From Rutidosis leptorrhynchoides (lineage: Eukaryota; Streptophyta; Magnoliopsida; Asterales; Asteraceae), in the NCBI RefSeq assembly GCF_046630445.1, contig NC_092340.1, positions 364,974,001-365,038,000 of the forward strand: a stretch of DNA of 64,000 bases, written 5' to 3'. This document shows positions 25,801 through 36,942 of this stretch, one piece after another. Position 1 is the stretch's first letter. Each line of letters starts with the position of its first letter. The position numbers were made by a program, and so were the translations under genes. The notes beneath the pieces were generated by a model. The model worked only from the letters and a program-made list of their open reading frames with translations, made no database searches and had not been told where the DNA came from.

Positions 25801-26312
25801 ACTTATTGACTCATTAACCCGGCCTAATGCCAAACGACAAAAAGCCCCAATTTCTTTTAAAAGTAAACTGCAAACACACCAGAAAGACACCAAATTCTCC
25901 TTGATGAAGAAGAAGAGATAAAGGTAATCTGCATGCCCAATTTCTATGATTTACTTGATTTAGAAGTCGATTAACAAATACAATTAACAAAAATAACACG
26001 TAATTAAACCCTAAGCATACACGTGCCCCACTAAACAAATCAGAAAGTGGAAGAGGCCAATTGGCCCATTAACCCAGCCCAACGTCAAACGTCAAAAAGC
26101 CCCAATTTCTTTGAAAAATAAACAACACTGCCTTGTGTTGTTATTAGTAATAGAAATGAAGAAGAAGAAAAGTGAAACTTGATTTATGAGATAGGTCAAA
26201 TTCGTTTTCCCATTTTCATTATTTTAATACGGAGTACAAATTTCCCAGTGTCATTAACCTCATGATGTCACCCACATACATACAAAATTGGCACACGGGC
26301 ACATTCGCTACC
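25801..26312. other. Non-coding stretch with a short duplicated segment
   Basis: No gene seen. A segment with CAAAAAGCCCCAATTTCTTT occurs twice (about 25808-25867 and 26067-26126), diverged by several bases. The intervening open frames have no recognisable domain. Confidence 0.7.
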
Positions 26313-26639
26313 TTAGACCACTTATATTGGTTAAGGCGTTTCTTGTTCGTGTCACTTGTTTTTTTGCACTTTCTGGATGAGTATGACGTGTTTATTTTTT
26401 GAGTGGAGTAGTGGTGGTGTTTCTTTTTGGTGTTAGTTAGGAGTATTGTGATGATGTGTTAAAATATAATTGGGTTAAGTATTAAAAGAGGATAAAAAAT
26501 AATATTTTTCAATTAATAAAAAATAAAATAAACAAGTGACACACGTTTCTTTTGGTGTCACTTTCTAACTGACGCCTAAGAAACGCCTAAAGTGACACAC
26601 AAATACGGGAGGAGGGAGGCGTTTCTTGGTGTTCACATG

Positions 26640-27189
26640 CAGTGGCGGAAATTGGAAAAAAAATTTAGGAGGGCCGAAACAATATTTTAATGTAACCACG
26701 CAGACTTGCCTGAGTGGCCACCGAGTTGTCCAATGAAGCACACCTTCCGGGTTTAATTCCTGGCTATGCCAAATTGTTCACAAAAAGGAGTGTGAATAGA
26801 GGGTGTGCATAATGTGTAATTTACCCGGTACCAGGTCTCGCGCTCGGGGGCTTGATTACCCGAGGTTTTACCTTATATGGAGGAGCCAATGCGCTCGTTC
26901 ATAGGAGAGTTTCCTTGCTTAAAAAAACAATATTTTAATGTGTAGAAAATCGTGATAGAAAAATCCTTAGAAGAAAGAAAATCATTAGACAAAATATAAG
27001 AAATTATAGAAATAGAAATAGTATAAGGAATTAAAACGTAAAGTGGTGGCATATGAGCTGGAACATACGGAGTAAAACAATCACACGTACAAGCATATAA
27101 TTACCTCTAAAATACTAACTAATTACACTAATACCCCAAATATTTGGGAGGGCTATTGCCCTCCTTTGTCCCTTCAATCTTCCGCCCCC
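26640..27189. mobile_element. Second MITE nested in the Tourist element
   Basis: The ends CAGTGGCGGAA and TTCCGCCCCC are short imperfect inverted repeats. A perfect 9-bp duplication GTTCACATG flanks it (26631-26639 and 27190-27198). A 9-bp target duplication suggests a Mutator-like origin. It is itself interrupted by a SINE. Confidence 0.85.
26694..26924 (+). mobile_element. tRNA-derived SINE with 17-bp target duplication
   Basis: The 5' part has an A-box-like TTGCCTGAGTGGCCA (about 26705) and a B-box-like GGGTTTAATTCC (about 26750), as in a tRNA-derived pol III promoter. The 3' end is a short A run. The duplication AAACAATATTTTAATGT flanks it exactly (26677-26693 and 26925-26941). Length about 230 bp. 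The SINE body contains CCGGTACCAGGTCTCGCGC and ATATGGAGGAGCC. Confidence 0.92.
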
Positions 27190-27240
27190 GTTCACATGGG
27201 CAAGTGACCCCGTCACTTGACCCCGATACAAGTGGTCTTA

Positions 27241-27974
<734 letters not shown>

Positions 27975-27988
27975 AAAAAATGGTTATA

Positions 27989-30542
27989 ACTGTTCTAAAC
28001 TAGAAAAACTCTCCAAAAAACATGAATCCTCCCAACTTTTTTCAAAAAACCATTCCTTCAACACAAAACAACTTTCAACAAAAATTCAAACCAACTTACC
28101 CTAATTCGATACCGATTAAACAACAATTCTCTCAAAATCGACAACACCCTTCATTCCCCAAAAAATCGACCTTATATTTGGGTGGGTTATCAAGGTTCAC
28201 CGATCAAGCAACTATTTACAACTTATTTCAAAGATTCGGCTCGATCAAAGGCATTTCATGGAAACAAAATCGTTCATTTGCCTTCATCAGATTTGAGAAT
28301 GCATCCCAAGCTAACAATGTTATAACAAAGATAACGACAAGGTGATCAATGGTAGATATGCGAAAAACAAGGTAAATACTTCACAATCCTCAAAAAATCA
28401 ACACATGAACAATATCAAAAAACCAAATCCACCTTTTGTGAAAATTAATCTTTCACCCAATCAAGAAACATGTGATCGTCTAGATTTAACCGCATTCATT
28501 CTTAACAAAGATCCAATCGATACCTTTAAGTTATTTAAGTGGTTGAAAAGCAGGTTCATCTCCATCGTATCGATCTCTGCTTAGGGCCCTTACGGCTATA
28601 TTGTTGAATGTAGTGACAAACAAAGCTTTCAAATAATGACATTGGGACCTATTATGAACGAGGTAGAATTCACGGAGGTCATACCAATGGTTCAAAAGGA
28701 AAACTCTTTTTTTTAGAATAAAAAAAGGAAGGATAGAAGGGATCCCTTTCGATTGTGTTTCTTCAAATTGTAAAATTAAAGTTGCAAAGAGCTTTGGTAG
28801 AGTGCTACGTTTATGATCCGATGTTATGCAAGCCTTAATCGAAGTTTATGATCCGGGGCCTATTAAAGGTTACTCTAAATGTAATGTTGCTAATTTATCA
28901 ACAAGTAACATATGGGTAGAAGAAGTGGGTCACGATGAACTTATTGTGACTGTTAGCGATGCACTCATTGAAGAATATAATGATGCTATTAGACTCATGC
29001 TACAAACAACAGAAAAAGAAGAAAATCCTACTGTTTATGTGAATTTGGTGCCGGAATCTTCACCGAAATTTTGGCCGGAGGATGGGGAAATAGCCGTTAC
29101 AGATGACGGTTTGGAAACCAGGTTTAAGACTCCAACCAAACTAGAAAAACTTGATAAGGTAATGGAATCAAGGGTGGTCCACAACTCAGTGGAAAAAGTT
29201 ACAAAGGCATTCTTAAGTGAAAAGGCTAAAGCTGCAGAGGATATAAAAAGATCTTTATTTTCTCCAAAAAATAAGGTTAAAGTACAACTGAAAGTTGTAT
29301 TTGGACAAAAGTCGGCTTCTACAAGCCAATCCACACCCCAACACTTGCCTTTTAATCTAAATGTAAAAGACTGCCATACCCTTAGTCAATCATCCCCAAA
29401 AAACCATTCCAATTCGTCGAAGGGAGTGAAAATTGCACACACCTTTTCCTTTAACAAAAACAATGGTGATACCTTTGCTTTAAAGTTAACAACTGCCAAC
29501 CTTAACCTTGATTTTGAGCAATGTTTAAATGATAGGTGCAAGGCTTCTTGTGAGAAAATAAAAGCTCAATGCCTTGGCAAAGAAGCAGCACAAGTTCATG
29601 TGCACAACCACAAAACTGATATCAAAGATACTAAATCTAAATAGTCACACAGCAAATGGGTCGAGCAGGCCCCTGCACTTTCAGATTGTTTTGACACGGA
29701 GAGTAAAATTAATCATGTAGTCGGACAAGAAGCAAATTCCAAGAAGAGCAAAATCAATGGAAAAATATTTGGAGCTAAAAAACTCACTTATAAAGAGGAA
29801 TTGCAAAACTTTGATGTTTTAATGTCCAACATGGCGGATGACGAGCTTCTCGTCAATTCACCCAAACAATGAGGCTTCGTACAAATCTTCATGTGACAAA
29901 ATTCGTAACAGAATTCGTGTTCAGAATCAGACGGATTTCTCCTTCAATGTTAAAGAGGCTAATCAAAACAAACCTTCCACTTCAAAACTTGGTGTTTACA
30001 AGAAGTCGTTTCCAATTCCATGCCCTCAATCAATTTTTCAAGTTGTTTGCTTGGGTTCTTGTCGTGTTCCTTCAGCCACCACTTTTGTTTCCTTTCCATT
30101 CTCTTGGTGTTTTTCATCTAATCAACGAAAACATCTACTTTCTTTCTCAAGTGAAGGGTTTCGATTGAATTGGAGTGTTACGGATGATAGTTGTTGTTTC
30201 TTTCTCGCAATTGTTGAGTCCTTAGGTTTAATCTCAATTCTTTTTGGTGAAGACGTGTCTGCAGCAAGTTCGGATGATACGTTTGTTTCTATGTTTTTGT
30301 TTTGGGCTCCTGAGCCCAATAAACGTTGGGATTACTTTCAAGATAGATGTTGATTTAAAGCTTTCAAGGGAGGCTATATCGAGTGGGCTTTAAGCCCACT
30401 TAACTTGGGCTTTTCTTTAGTTTTTCGTTGTTCGTTCAACTTTATGTCATTTCTTTTAGGCTCAAAAGCCTCTTGCAATGTAATATGTTGTTTCTTCATC
30501 GTTCCGATGAAGGTTTAATTAATATATTTCTTTTTTTCGCCC
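27989..30542 (+). mobile_element. L1-type LINE lacking ORF2, with target duplication
   Basis: It begins just before an RRM-bearing ORF1 (28022) and ends in a 3' UTR with TTCATCGTTCCGATGAAGG (about 30497-30515), a 3' end type seen in plant L1 elements. A 14-bp duplication AAAAAATGGTTATA flanks it (27975-27988 and 30543-30556). No endonuclease or RT sequence is present between ORF1 and the 3' UTR, although about 700 bp of ORF1 tail and spacer remain. It therefore either integrated as an ORF2-less RNA or lost ORF2 before integration. Confidence 0.82.
28022..29644 (+). pseudogene. LINE ORF1: RRM domain and long charged C-terminal region
   Basis: A plant L1 ORF1 protein binds element RNA. Residues 51-104 form an RRM with RNP2 (LYLGGL) and RNP1 (RSFAFIRF). 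Further on there are a conserved VEEVGHDELIVTVSDALIE-like segment (about 28914-28970) and, at the end, a cysteine-bearing piece (CLNDRCKASCEK, 29523-29558) in place of a zinc knuckle. The N-terminus (28022-28345), the next part (28342-28584) and the C-terminal part (28826-29644) lie in frames separated by at least one frameshift and some stops; the region 28585-28825 also reads as decayed coding sequence (EGIPFDCVSSNCKIKVAKSFGRVL). Not functional as it stands. Confidence 0.8.
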
Positions 30543-30556
30543 AAAAAATGGTTATA

Positions 30557-31039
30557 GCTCATAAATTCGTGATGTGAGTTAGACATTTATTAAATCCGCG
30601 TCAACAAATCGCGTCAGGTGAGGTGGACAATTTCTGACGGAATAAAACGCCTTTAAAGCGGCGTCAGAACTGATGGAAAGACAGTATGTCACACAAAAAC
30701 CACTGATTTAATATTAATATATTTCATTATTAATATATTTTTCTAGCACAATTTTCAATTGGATTATATCACATCACCCTGCGAATATTTGATAAATAGA
30801 AATGACCTTTTGAGTTATTGAATGTCATATAAAGTCGCAGTCAAAAACTCACTATTTCACCAAAAGGTACATTATTTACTTCTAACGTCATAGTTAGGGT
30901 TAATAGCAAAGGTGTGTTAAGGGTTGCTTTTTTTAAAGAAAAAAAAAGAAATTAAATATTAGATACGGTAAATAATACGGAGTAATATTAATACGGAGAA
31001 ATAGGGACAACGTAAAGAATCGATGAAGATCCTTAAGGA
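30557..31039. other. Non-coding stretch between LINE and Harbinger element
   Basis: No gene or repeat that I can name. AT-rich, with several TACGGAGTA-like scraps near 30965-31000. Confidence 0.7.
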
Positions 31040-31141
31040 TTAGAGCACCAGCAGTTGACAAAAATTTTCGCCGTTATCCAATGTTAACGGTGGGAACGGT
31101 GGAAAATCTCACTCCCTCCCACCGTTAAATCCCACCGTCGG

Positions 31142-33783
31142 TGTAACACCCTAAATTTTGTGCATCAGAAAATGTTCCTGAAAGTGTCAGTAAATGTGTG
31201 CACCAGAAAGCGCCACTAAAAGTCAGAATCACATCAGAATCAGAATCTGTCAACCTCGCTCCATGAACTTTTAAATTGAAGCTGAAAACTGAAATTCGGT
31301 TGAAGAGCTGCAGGTATCGCGTTTGGAGCACATGTGTCGCGTCCTGGTACGTCGCGGAACGCGACAAACATGGTCAAAATGCGACAGCCTTAAAAACCTG
31401 GTCCTGGTCAATTCATCGCGATTTGGTCAGGTGTATCGCGTTTGGGGTGTCGCGAGACGCGACAGGATGTCGCGAAACGTGACAGAAGTGCTGAATGACC
31501 ATTTTGAACTCGTTTTGAGTTTAAATTGGGGGCAATTGTGTCTTTTCACTTTGGGGTCTGTTTGGGATCATTAAAACTGATCCAAGGCTCTTTCAAGCCT
31601 CATTTTCACCCACACAAAATACTCAAAACTTATTTCAAAGAGAGAGGGTGACTTTTAGAGTAAGAAAGCTTGGTTTGGAGAAGAAAAAGTGGAAATCTCA
31701 CCAAGTGCTAGTGTTAAAGTTGTTCATCTCGTTCCTAGCTACATTTTGGTAGTGGTGGTGAGTTCTAACTCCGAATTTCATTGTTTAATTTGAAGTATGT
31801 TAGAGTTTGTGCTAGTTAGGGTTATAAACCTAATTTCTCATGAAATTGGGGGTTTTATTGTATTGTTAGTGTAAGTGAACCCGATTATTGTGGGTTTAGG
31901 GTTTAATGATGAAATTGACTAGATTTGTCATGGGTTTGGGTGTTAATCACTAGATTGTAAGTGTGTTGGTGATTTAGATGTTCATAAGAACATGTTGTTG
32001 GTCAAAATGGGTGTTAACATTGATTTGGTGTCAAACTAAGTTATGGGTCAAGATGTGATGAACCAAACATATAAATGTTTGATTCAAGTGTTAAATGGTG
32101 TTTTAGGAAGTTAATCACTAATCGTTAGTGGTTAAGGATGTTTTTGTAAATTGTGTCAAAACGGGTAAATTGAAATGGGTCAAATTGGTAATGACACTAG
32201 TTTTGGTCAAATGGATGTTTAAACACTTATGTTAAGTGTTAAATGACGATTTTGGAAGTAACCGCTCATGAGAAGTGATTTTGAGTCAAAGTGATATTTA
32301 AACACAAGTCAAACGTGGTAAAACGCAATATGAGTCAACATTGCACGTGTTGTGATTTTGGGTGTAAATCGACAAGTCGAAGTGAGTTAAACCTAATTTG
32401 TTCAATTGGAAGTTAACTTTTGTGTTAAGTGTTAAGTGTTAAATTGGTGAATTTATGACGTAATCACTAGTAATGGTGATATTGGGTCAAACTTGACTTG
32501 TTTTGGTGGTTAAGTACAATTTGGGTCAAGTTGCACTTATGGGTTGGTTTTGTAAGGTCAAGTGCAATAAGTGTTAGTTTTTACCTTTTTGAATGGGTCG
32601 AAATTACCACCCATAGTGGTAATTGTGAAGTACACTTTAGGTGTCTAAATGGGCGGATTGTGGAGGTAGGTATAAACCCTTGGTTAAGGGTGTTGGCGTC
32701 GAATTCTCTTGTAGAGAATGTATGTTGATTATGCGTATACCTATATGCGTATTATAGGTAAAATCTTGCTCGGTTGTGTTTAGTGGAGTTTTCGCGCATG
32801 GTTTGTAATGCTCGAGTTCATGAGGTGAGTGTAATAATTATATGTGTATGTATGTGATGTATTATTTGTGTAGCGTGAGATGTGAAGTGTCAAAGTGTTA
32901 AGACACCACATTTAACGTGACGAGTGAAGTGTCGAAGCGTTAAGACACCACTTTGGAATGCATGACCAGTGAAGTGCCGAAGTGTTAAGACACCATTCCG
33001 GGAAGTTTGATGGGTGAAGTATCGATGTGTTAAGATGCCACCCGGGGGTGAAGTATCGAGGTGTTAATATGCCACCCTGGGGTTAGTGATACGCAGTTTT
33101 AAGTACACTAATGGATGTTGTGAACTCCGATGGTCCTTCGCGAGTACCATTCCCTTGTATGATTGGTTAACCATGGTTATGTGTTGTAGTTTTAGCATAT
33201 TAAATTGTGAACTATATGCTATTGACGGTGCTAGCTTATTGTGAATTGCGGATATTTAATTTATGCATTGTGATTGCATGGTTGTTGAATTGCTAGCTCG
33301 TATGCGGTATTTGTGTAAGTGTTTGCAAATAAGTAGATTATATATATATATATATATATATATAATTAGTGCATTCACTAAGCTTTATGCTTACCCCTCT
33401 CGTTGTTTACCTTTTTACAGGTATTGTGTTTGTGAAGCTAGCTAGTTGTTAGACTAGTTGCGTAGGAGCGCTTGGGCTCGATGTGGTAGCTTTTGAATAT
33501 TTGGACGCGGATTGGGAGATTTGGTAGTCCTCGGGATTATGCTCTTGGTATCGGGTTGGGTTATTGAGTATTAACCCATAATTCGTATGATTGGTTCATT
33601 ATTACAAATTCTTTTGTAATGTGTCATTTGTGTACCAAGGGTCGTTATAAATTGTTAAACGTGTCATTATGTTATTATGTAATGGGTTAAAACAGAGTTT
33701 GAAATATTATGTATTAACTGGACCTAACTTATAAAAAAAAAAAATTGTGCTTCGTTTTTGGTAAACGGATTTGGGTCATTTCA
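31142..33783 (+). mobile_element. Solo LTR (2642 bp) inside the Harbinger element
   Basis: It begins TGTAACACCC and ends TCATTTCA, with the 5-bp duplication GTCGG on both sides (31137-31141, 33784-33788). No internal coding region. It carries CpG palindromes (about 31349-31364 and 31449-31465) in its upstream part, a tandem repeat (32880-33080), and, near its 3' end, the box CACTAAGCTTTATGCTTACC...TTTTTACAGG (33374-33422), also present in the LTR at 34898. Confidence 0.9.
32880..33080. repeat. Five ~50-bp tandem units in the solo LTR
   Basis: Units share GTGAAGTGTCGAAGTGTTAAG followed by ACACCAC; later units vary (GTGAAGTATCGA..TGTTAAGATGCCAC). Each unit has complementary GTGTC/GACAC segments and could fold into a small hairpin. 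Confidence 0.88.
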
Positions 33784-33984
33784 GTCGGGCACCACCATTG
33801 CTCTGGTAACGGTGTGTTTGTTTGAAATATATCCGTTATTCAACGGATATATTCATTAAATATTATTTTTTTCCTTCTATATATACTTCTACATTGTATA
33901 CTCATTTTCACAACAACAACAATATTTCTTCATACTTCTCCAAATTAACTTCCCTTTTCCAAATAAACTTATTTCTTTCATAAA

Positions 33985-34890
33985 ATGTCTTCAACATCAT
34001 CGTATAACGAAGAGTTTTTGATGCAAGTGCTCGGTATAATCAATAGCGAGGCATTAGAAAGTGAAAGTGAGGCGGAAAGTTCAAACACACGTCGTTACAT
34101 AGACCGTGAACATGAAGCCGTACATGTACGTCTTATTACCGACTATTTTGTTGAAGGTTGCAAATACTCCGACGAAAATTTTAAAAGGAGGTTTCGGATG
34201 CGGCGTCGCGTATTTCTCTGAATTATGGAAGATATTCTCAACTACCATAAATATCCGCTACCTGAATATTTTAGGTTTTTTTATTTACGAGTTGATGCGC
34301 GCGGCAAGTTGAGTATTTGTACATACTTAAAAATAATTACCGCTCTACGACAATTAGCTTATGGTGATACACCCGATCTTTTTGACGAGTACTTGCAATT
34401 GTCGGAATGAACATGTCGTGAATCTCTAATGAACTTTTGTAAGTGTATTATTGATTTATATAAAGATGAATATATGTGAGAGCCTACCACGGATGATATC
34501 AAACGATTGTATGAAGCTCACGAAGATCTTCACATTTACCTGGAATGATGGAAAGCATAGATTGTATGCAATGGACATGGGGAAAATGTCCCGTTGCATG
34601 GAAAAGTCAATTTACTCGAGGCAATCACAAAGTTCCAACTGTTATGCTAGAAGCTATAGCCTCATATGATAACTGGATTTGGCATGCTTTCTTTGGGGTT
34701 GCGGGTTCAAACAACGACTTAAACGTCTTGAACGCTAGTAATCTCTTCAACTCAATGCTTAATGAAGAAATAGAAGACATTCCTTTTACTGTAAATGGGG
34801 TTGAGTAAAAAAGACGATATTATCTAGCCGACAGTATATATCCCTGGTGGGCATCATTTGTTAAGGCGTTTTCAAGTGCAAATGATGAAA
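33985..34890 (+). pseudogene. PIF/Harbinger (HARBI1/ALP1-like) transposase, broken
   Basis: DDE-superfamily transposase. The N-terminus (MSSTSSYNEEFLMQVLG) is followed by YFVEGCKYSDENFKRRFRM and LRQLAYGDTPDLFDEYLQ, then the first catalytic Asp in ESIDCMQWTWGKCPVAWKSQ (about 34550-34605), the second in GSNNDLNVLN, and YYLADSIYPWWASFVKAF, all characteristic of the family. There are in-frame stops (about 34219 and 34408), a frameshift near 34530 and another stop near 34806. The third catalytic residue region is lost where the LTR at 34898 begins. Inactive. Confidence 0.9.
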
Positions 34891-34897
34891 AACGTAA

Positions 34898-36942
34898 CGT
34901 AACGCCCCGTTTTTCTAAACATGATGCTCGGGGCGTCATACGGAGTTCAAGAATGAGTACTTGATAGTTTGGATGTAATGAATTGACCATGTTCGACCTT
35001 GGAGGTTATTAAAAGTGAAATTGGAGTACATCAGGTACTGTATCGCATTTAAGTGGTGAATATCGAGTCTGGGACTGTCGCGGATCACGACAGGATGAGC
35101 CAAAACGTGACAGCTTCTGAAACCTGACTTCTCTTCTTTTATCGCGTTTAAAAAATGGATATCGCATATTGGTGTCGCGAAACGCGACATGGTGTCGCGA
35201 AACGCGACAAAAGTCGCTGTAATGACATTTTAACCCATTTTAATGGAATCTTTTGGGGGTATTTTAGTAATTTCACCTATGGCCAGTTTTAGAGTCATAA
35301 GACTGATTCAAGGCTTATCTTATCCCCATTTTCACCCACCAACACTCTCACCTTCAAACCCTAGAGAGAGAGGGGAGAGAGTTTAGAAAGAGAGAGCTCC
35401 ATTTGGAGAAGAAGAAGGGTGTTTCGGGTCAAACCTCAAGTGTTAAAGTTGTTCCACTCGTCAACGGCATCATTTTGGCGGTATTGGTAAGTTCTAACTC
35501 CGAGTTTCATTATTTGATTTGAGGTTCAATGTTAGGGTTTTGAGCTTGTTAGTTGTAAAACCCGTTTAGATGATGAAGAGGGTTTATGGAAACTTGTTAT
35601 TTTTGATACTTGGCGGGTTTTGGGTTAGTTGTTGATTTAACCATATTTAAGGCTTGTAATTGGTGTATAATCACTAGTGTTAGTGATTATGGAAGTATTG
35701 GAAACCATTTGGGTGTATTTGGGTTGATTACTTTTGAAATGGGACACAATTAGGGTTTATGTATCAATTTGGGCGAGATAGGTGTTTAACACTTATAATT
35801 AGGTTTGATTGGTGTATTAGGATCATTCTCACTTGTGTTAGTGATTATTGGTTAGTTTGGGCGTGGTTTGAGCTTGGAAGTGCATTTGGGTCGAATTTGC
35901 ACTAGTTGTCAATATGGGTTGATTTGTAATCCACCCTAATTGTGTTATTTGTTATGTGATAATGGAATAGGTACGTTCCATTGGCGTTTGCGGATTTTGG
36001 TTTGGCATCCATCAAGACTTCAAGGTGAGTGTTAATATACTATGTGCATATGTATGTATAGGATGGGTGCGGGTCAAGTGAAGTGATTCTCGGCTATAGA
36101 GCTCACTTCACATATAGGTGGATTTGATGGACTTGTGTATAGGTCCAATGAGCACGGTTGTGCATTTTGGTTGACCACCTTTGGCGAGGTGCACACTTCG
36201 TGTGTACGTTATCACATGGACTTGTGATGTGGAGTTATATAATCCCGATGTAGTGGGATTGGTATTGAGTTATGGTTGTGTAACCCCGATGATGTGGGTT
36301 TTGATTTGGGAAGCGAATCACGTGTGAATGCGGATTCACTATGACGCGTGTAGTTTCGGTCATCTTATTGAGGTAGTGGTCTCGTGTGGTGCGGATTCAC
36401 TAAGGCTCGTGTAGTTCGGCCAACCTCGATGCGTTGTTGGTAATGAAGATAGTAGTCGCGTGTGGATGCGGATTTACTAAGGCTCGTGTAGTTCGGCCAA
36501 TCTTCATTTTGGTAATTGACTTTCGGTATTGGGTTAAGGGGTTAACCTTGGGCGGTTTACGCTTTGTTATATATATGTATATATTGATGTATTGTGGTGA
36601 TGTAGCTAACCCTCCGGGTGTAGCTTATTGGCGTTGTACACGTCGTCGTTGGTGTACTTATATTGTTGATTTTATTAGCTTGTTGTATAGCAATTATGCG
36701 GTATGCTTAGATTAGCTTGCCTTTATGCTTGGATGCTCCGGTATGTGCTATTTGTTTATTATCGTGTGGCGTGTCCATTTTATGCATATATATGTATGTA
36801 GTATACTTTCACTCACTAAGCGTTAGCTTACCCTCTCGTTGTTTACATTTTTATAGATTTGCAAGGCGGACGTGGCAAGGGTAAGCGTGGGGACTAGTGA
36901 ACTAGCTTGTGATGCTTAGAAGACTTGGCTTTTGAGTTATAT
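34898..36942 (+). mobile_element. LTR (first part), interrupted by Tekay element 2
   Basis: It starts CGTAACGCCCCG (a likely derivative of TGTAACGCCCCG) inside the Harbinger transposase. It shares architecture with the solo LTR at 31142: CpG palindromes TGTCGCGAAACGCGACA (35173-35209, two copies), ACTCCGAGTTTCAT-type sequence, and the 3' box CACTAAGCGTTAGCTTACCC (36811-36830). It breaks at 36942, with the 5-bp duplicate TATAT, and continues at 47935-48065. No coding content. Confidence 0.75.
36300..36510. repeat. Tandem repeat with GCGGATTCACTA..CTCGTGTAGTTCGGCC
   Basis: Three to four diverged units of about 60 bp (TGTG.ATGCGGATTCACTA..GCTCGTGTAGTTCGGCCAA) inside the LTR at 34898. Confidence 0.85.

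Larger units (their letters stand above)
26316..27237. mobile_element. Tourist-like MITE (PIF/Harbinger), split by a second MITE
   Basis: The ends GACCACTTATATTGG (26316) and CCGATACAAGTGGTC (27237) form an inverted pair flanked by TTA on both sides (26313-26315, 27238-27240), the PIF/Harbinger target duplication. The element body without the insertion is about 360 bp and has the repeated AAGTGACAC / GGCGTTTCTT motifs near both ends. Non-coding. Confidence 0.85.
31043..34897 (+). mobile_element. PIF/Harbinger DNA transposon, split by a solo LTR and 3'-truncated
   Basis: The left end is TTA + GAGCACCAGCAGTTG (31040-31057), a typical Harbinger terminus. About 95 bp in, a solo LTR (31142-33783) interrupts it. 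Sequence resumes at 33784, with a second copy of the 5-bp duplicate, through a 5' UTR and a DDE transposase frame. The element is cut off at 34898, where another LTR begins; no right terminus is visible in the window. Confidence 0.82.

Noticed and set aside
29838-30353. 171-codon open frame as a separate host gene
   Set aside because: Lies within the L1-type LINE bounded by target duplications, between ORF1 and the 3' UTR, with no recognisable domain.
31125-31574. Several overlapping frames on both strands
   Set aside because: They lie in the CpG-palindrome part of a solo LTR bounded by a target duplication.
32880-33080. CRISPR-like regularly spaced repeats
   Set aside because: Plant nuclear LTR context, units adjacent and diverged, no unique spacers or cas genes.
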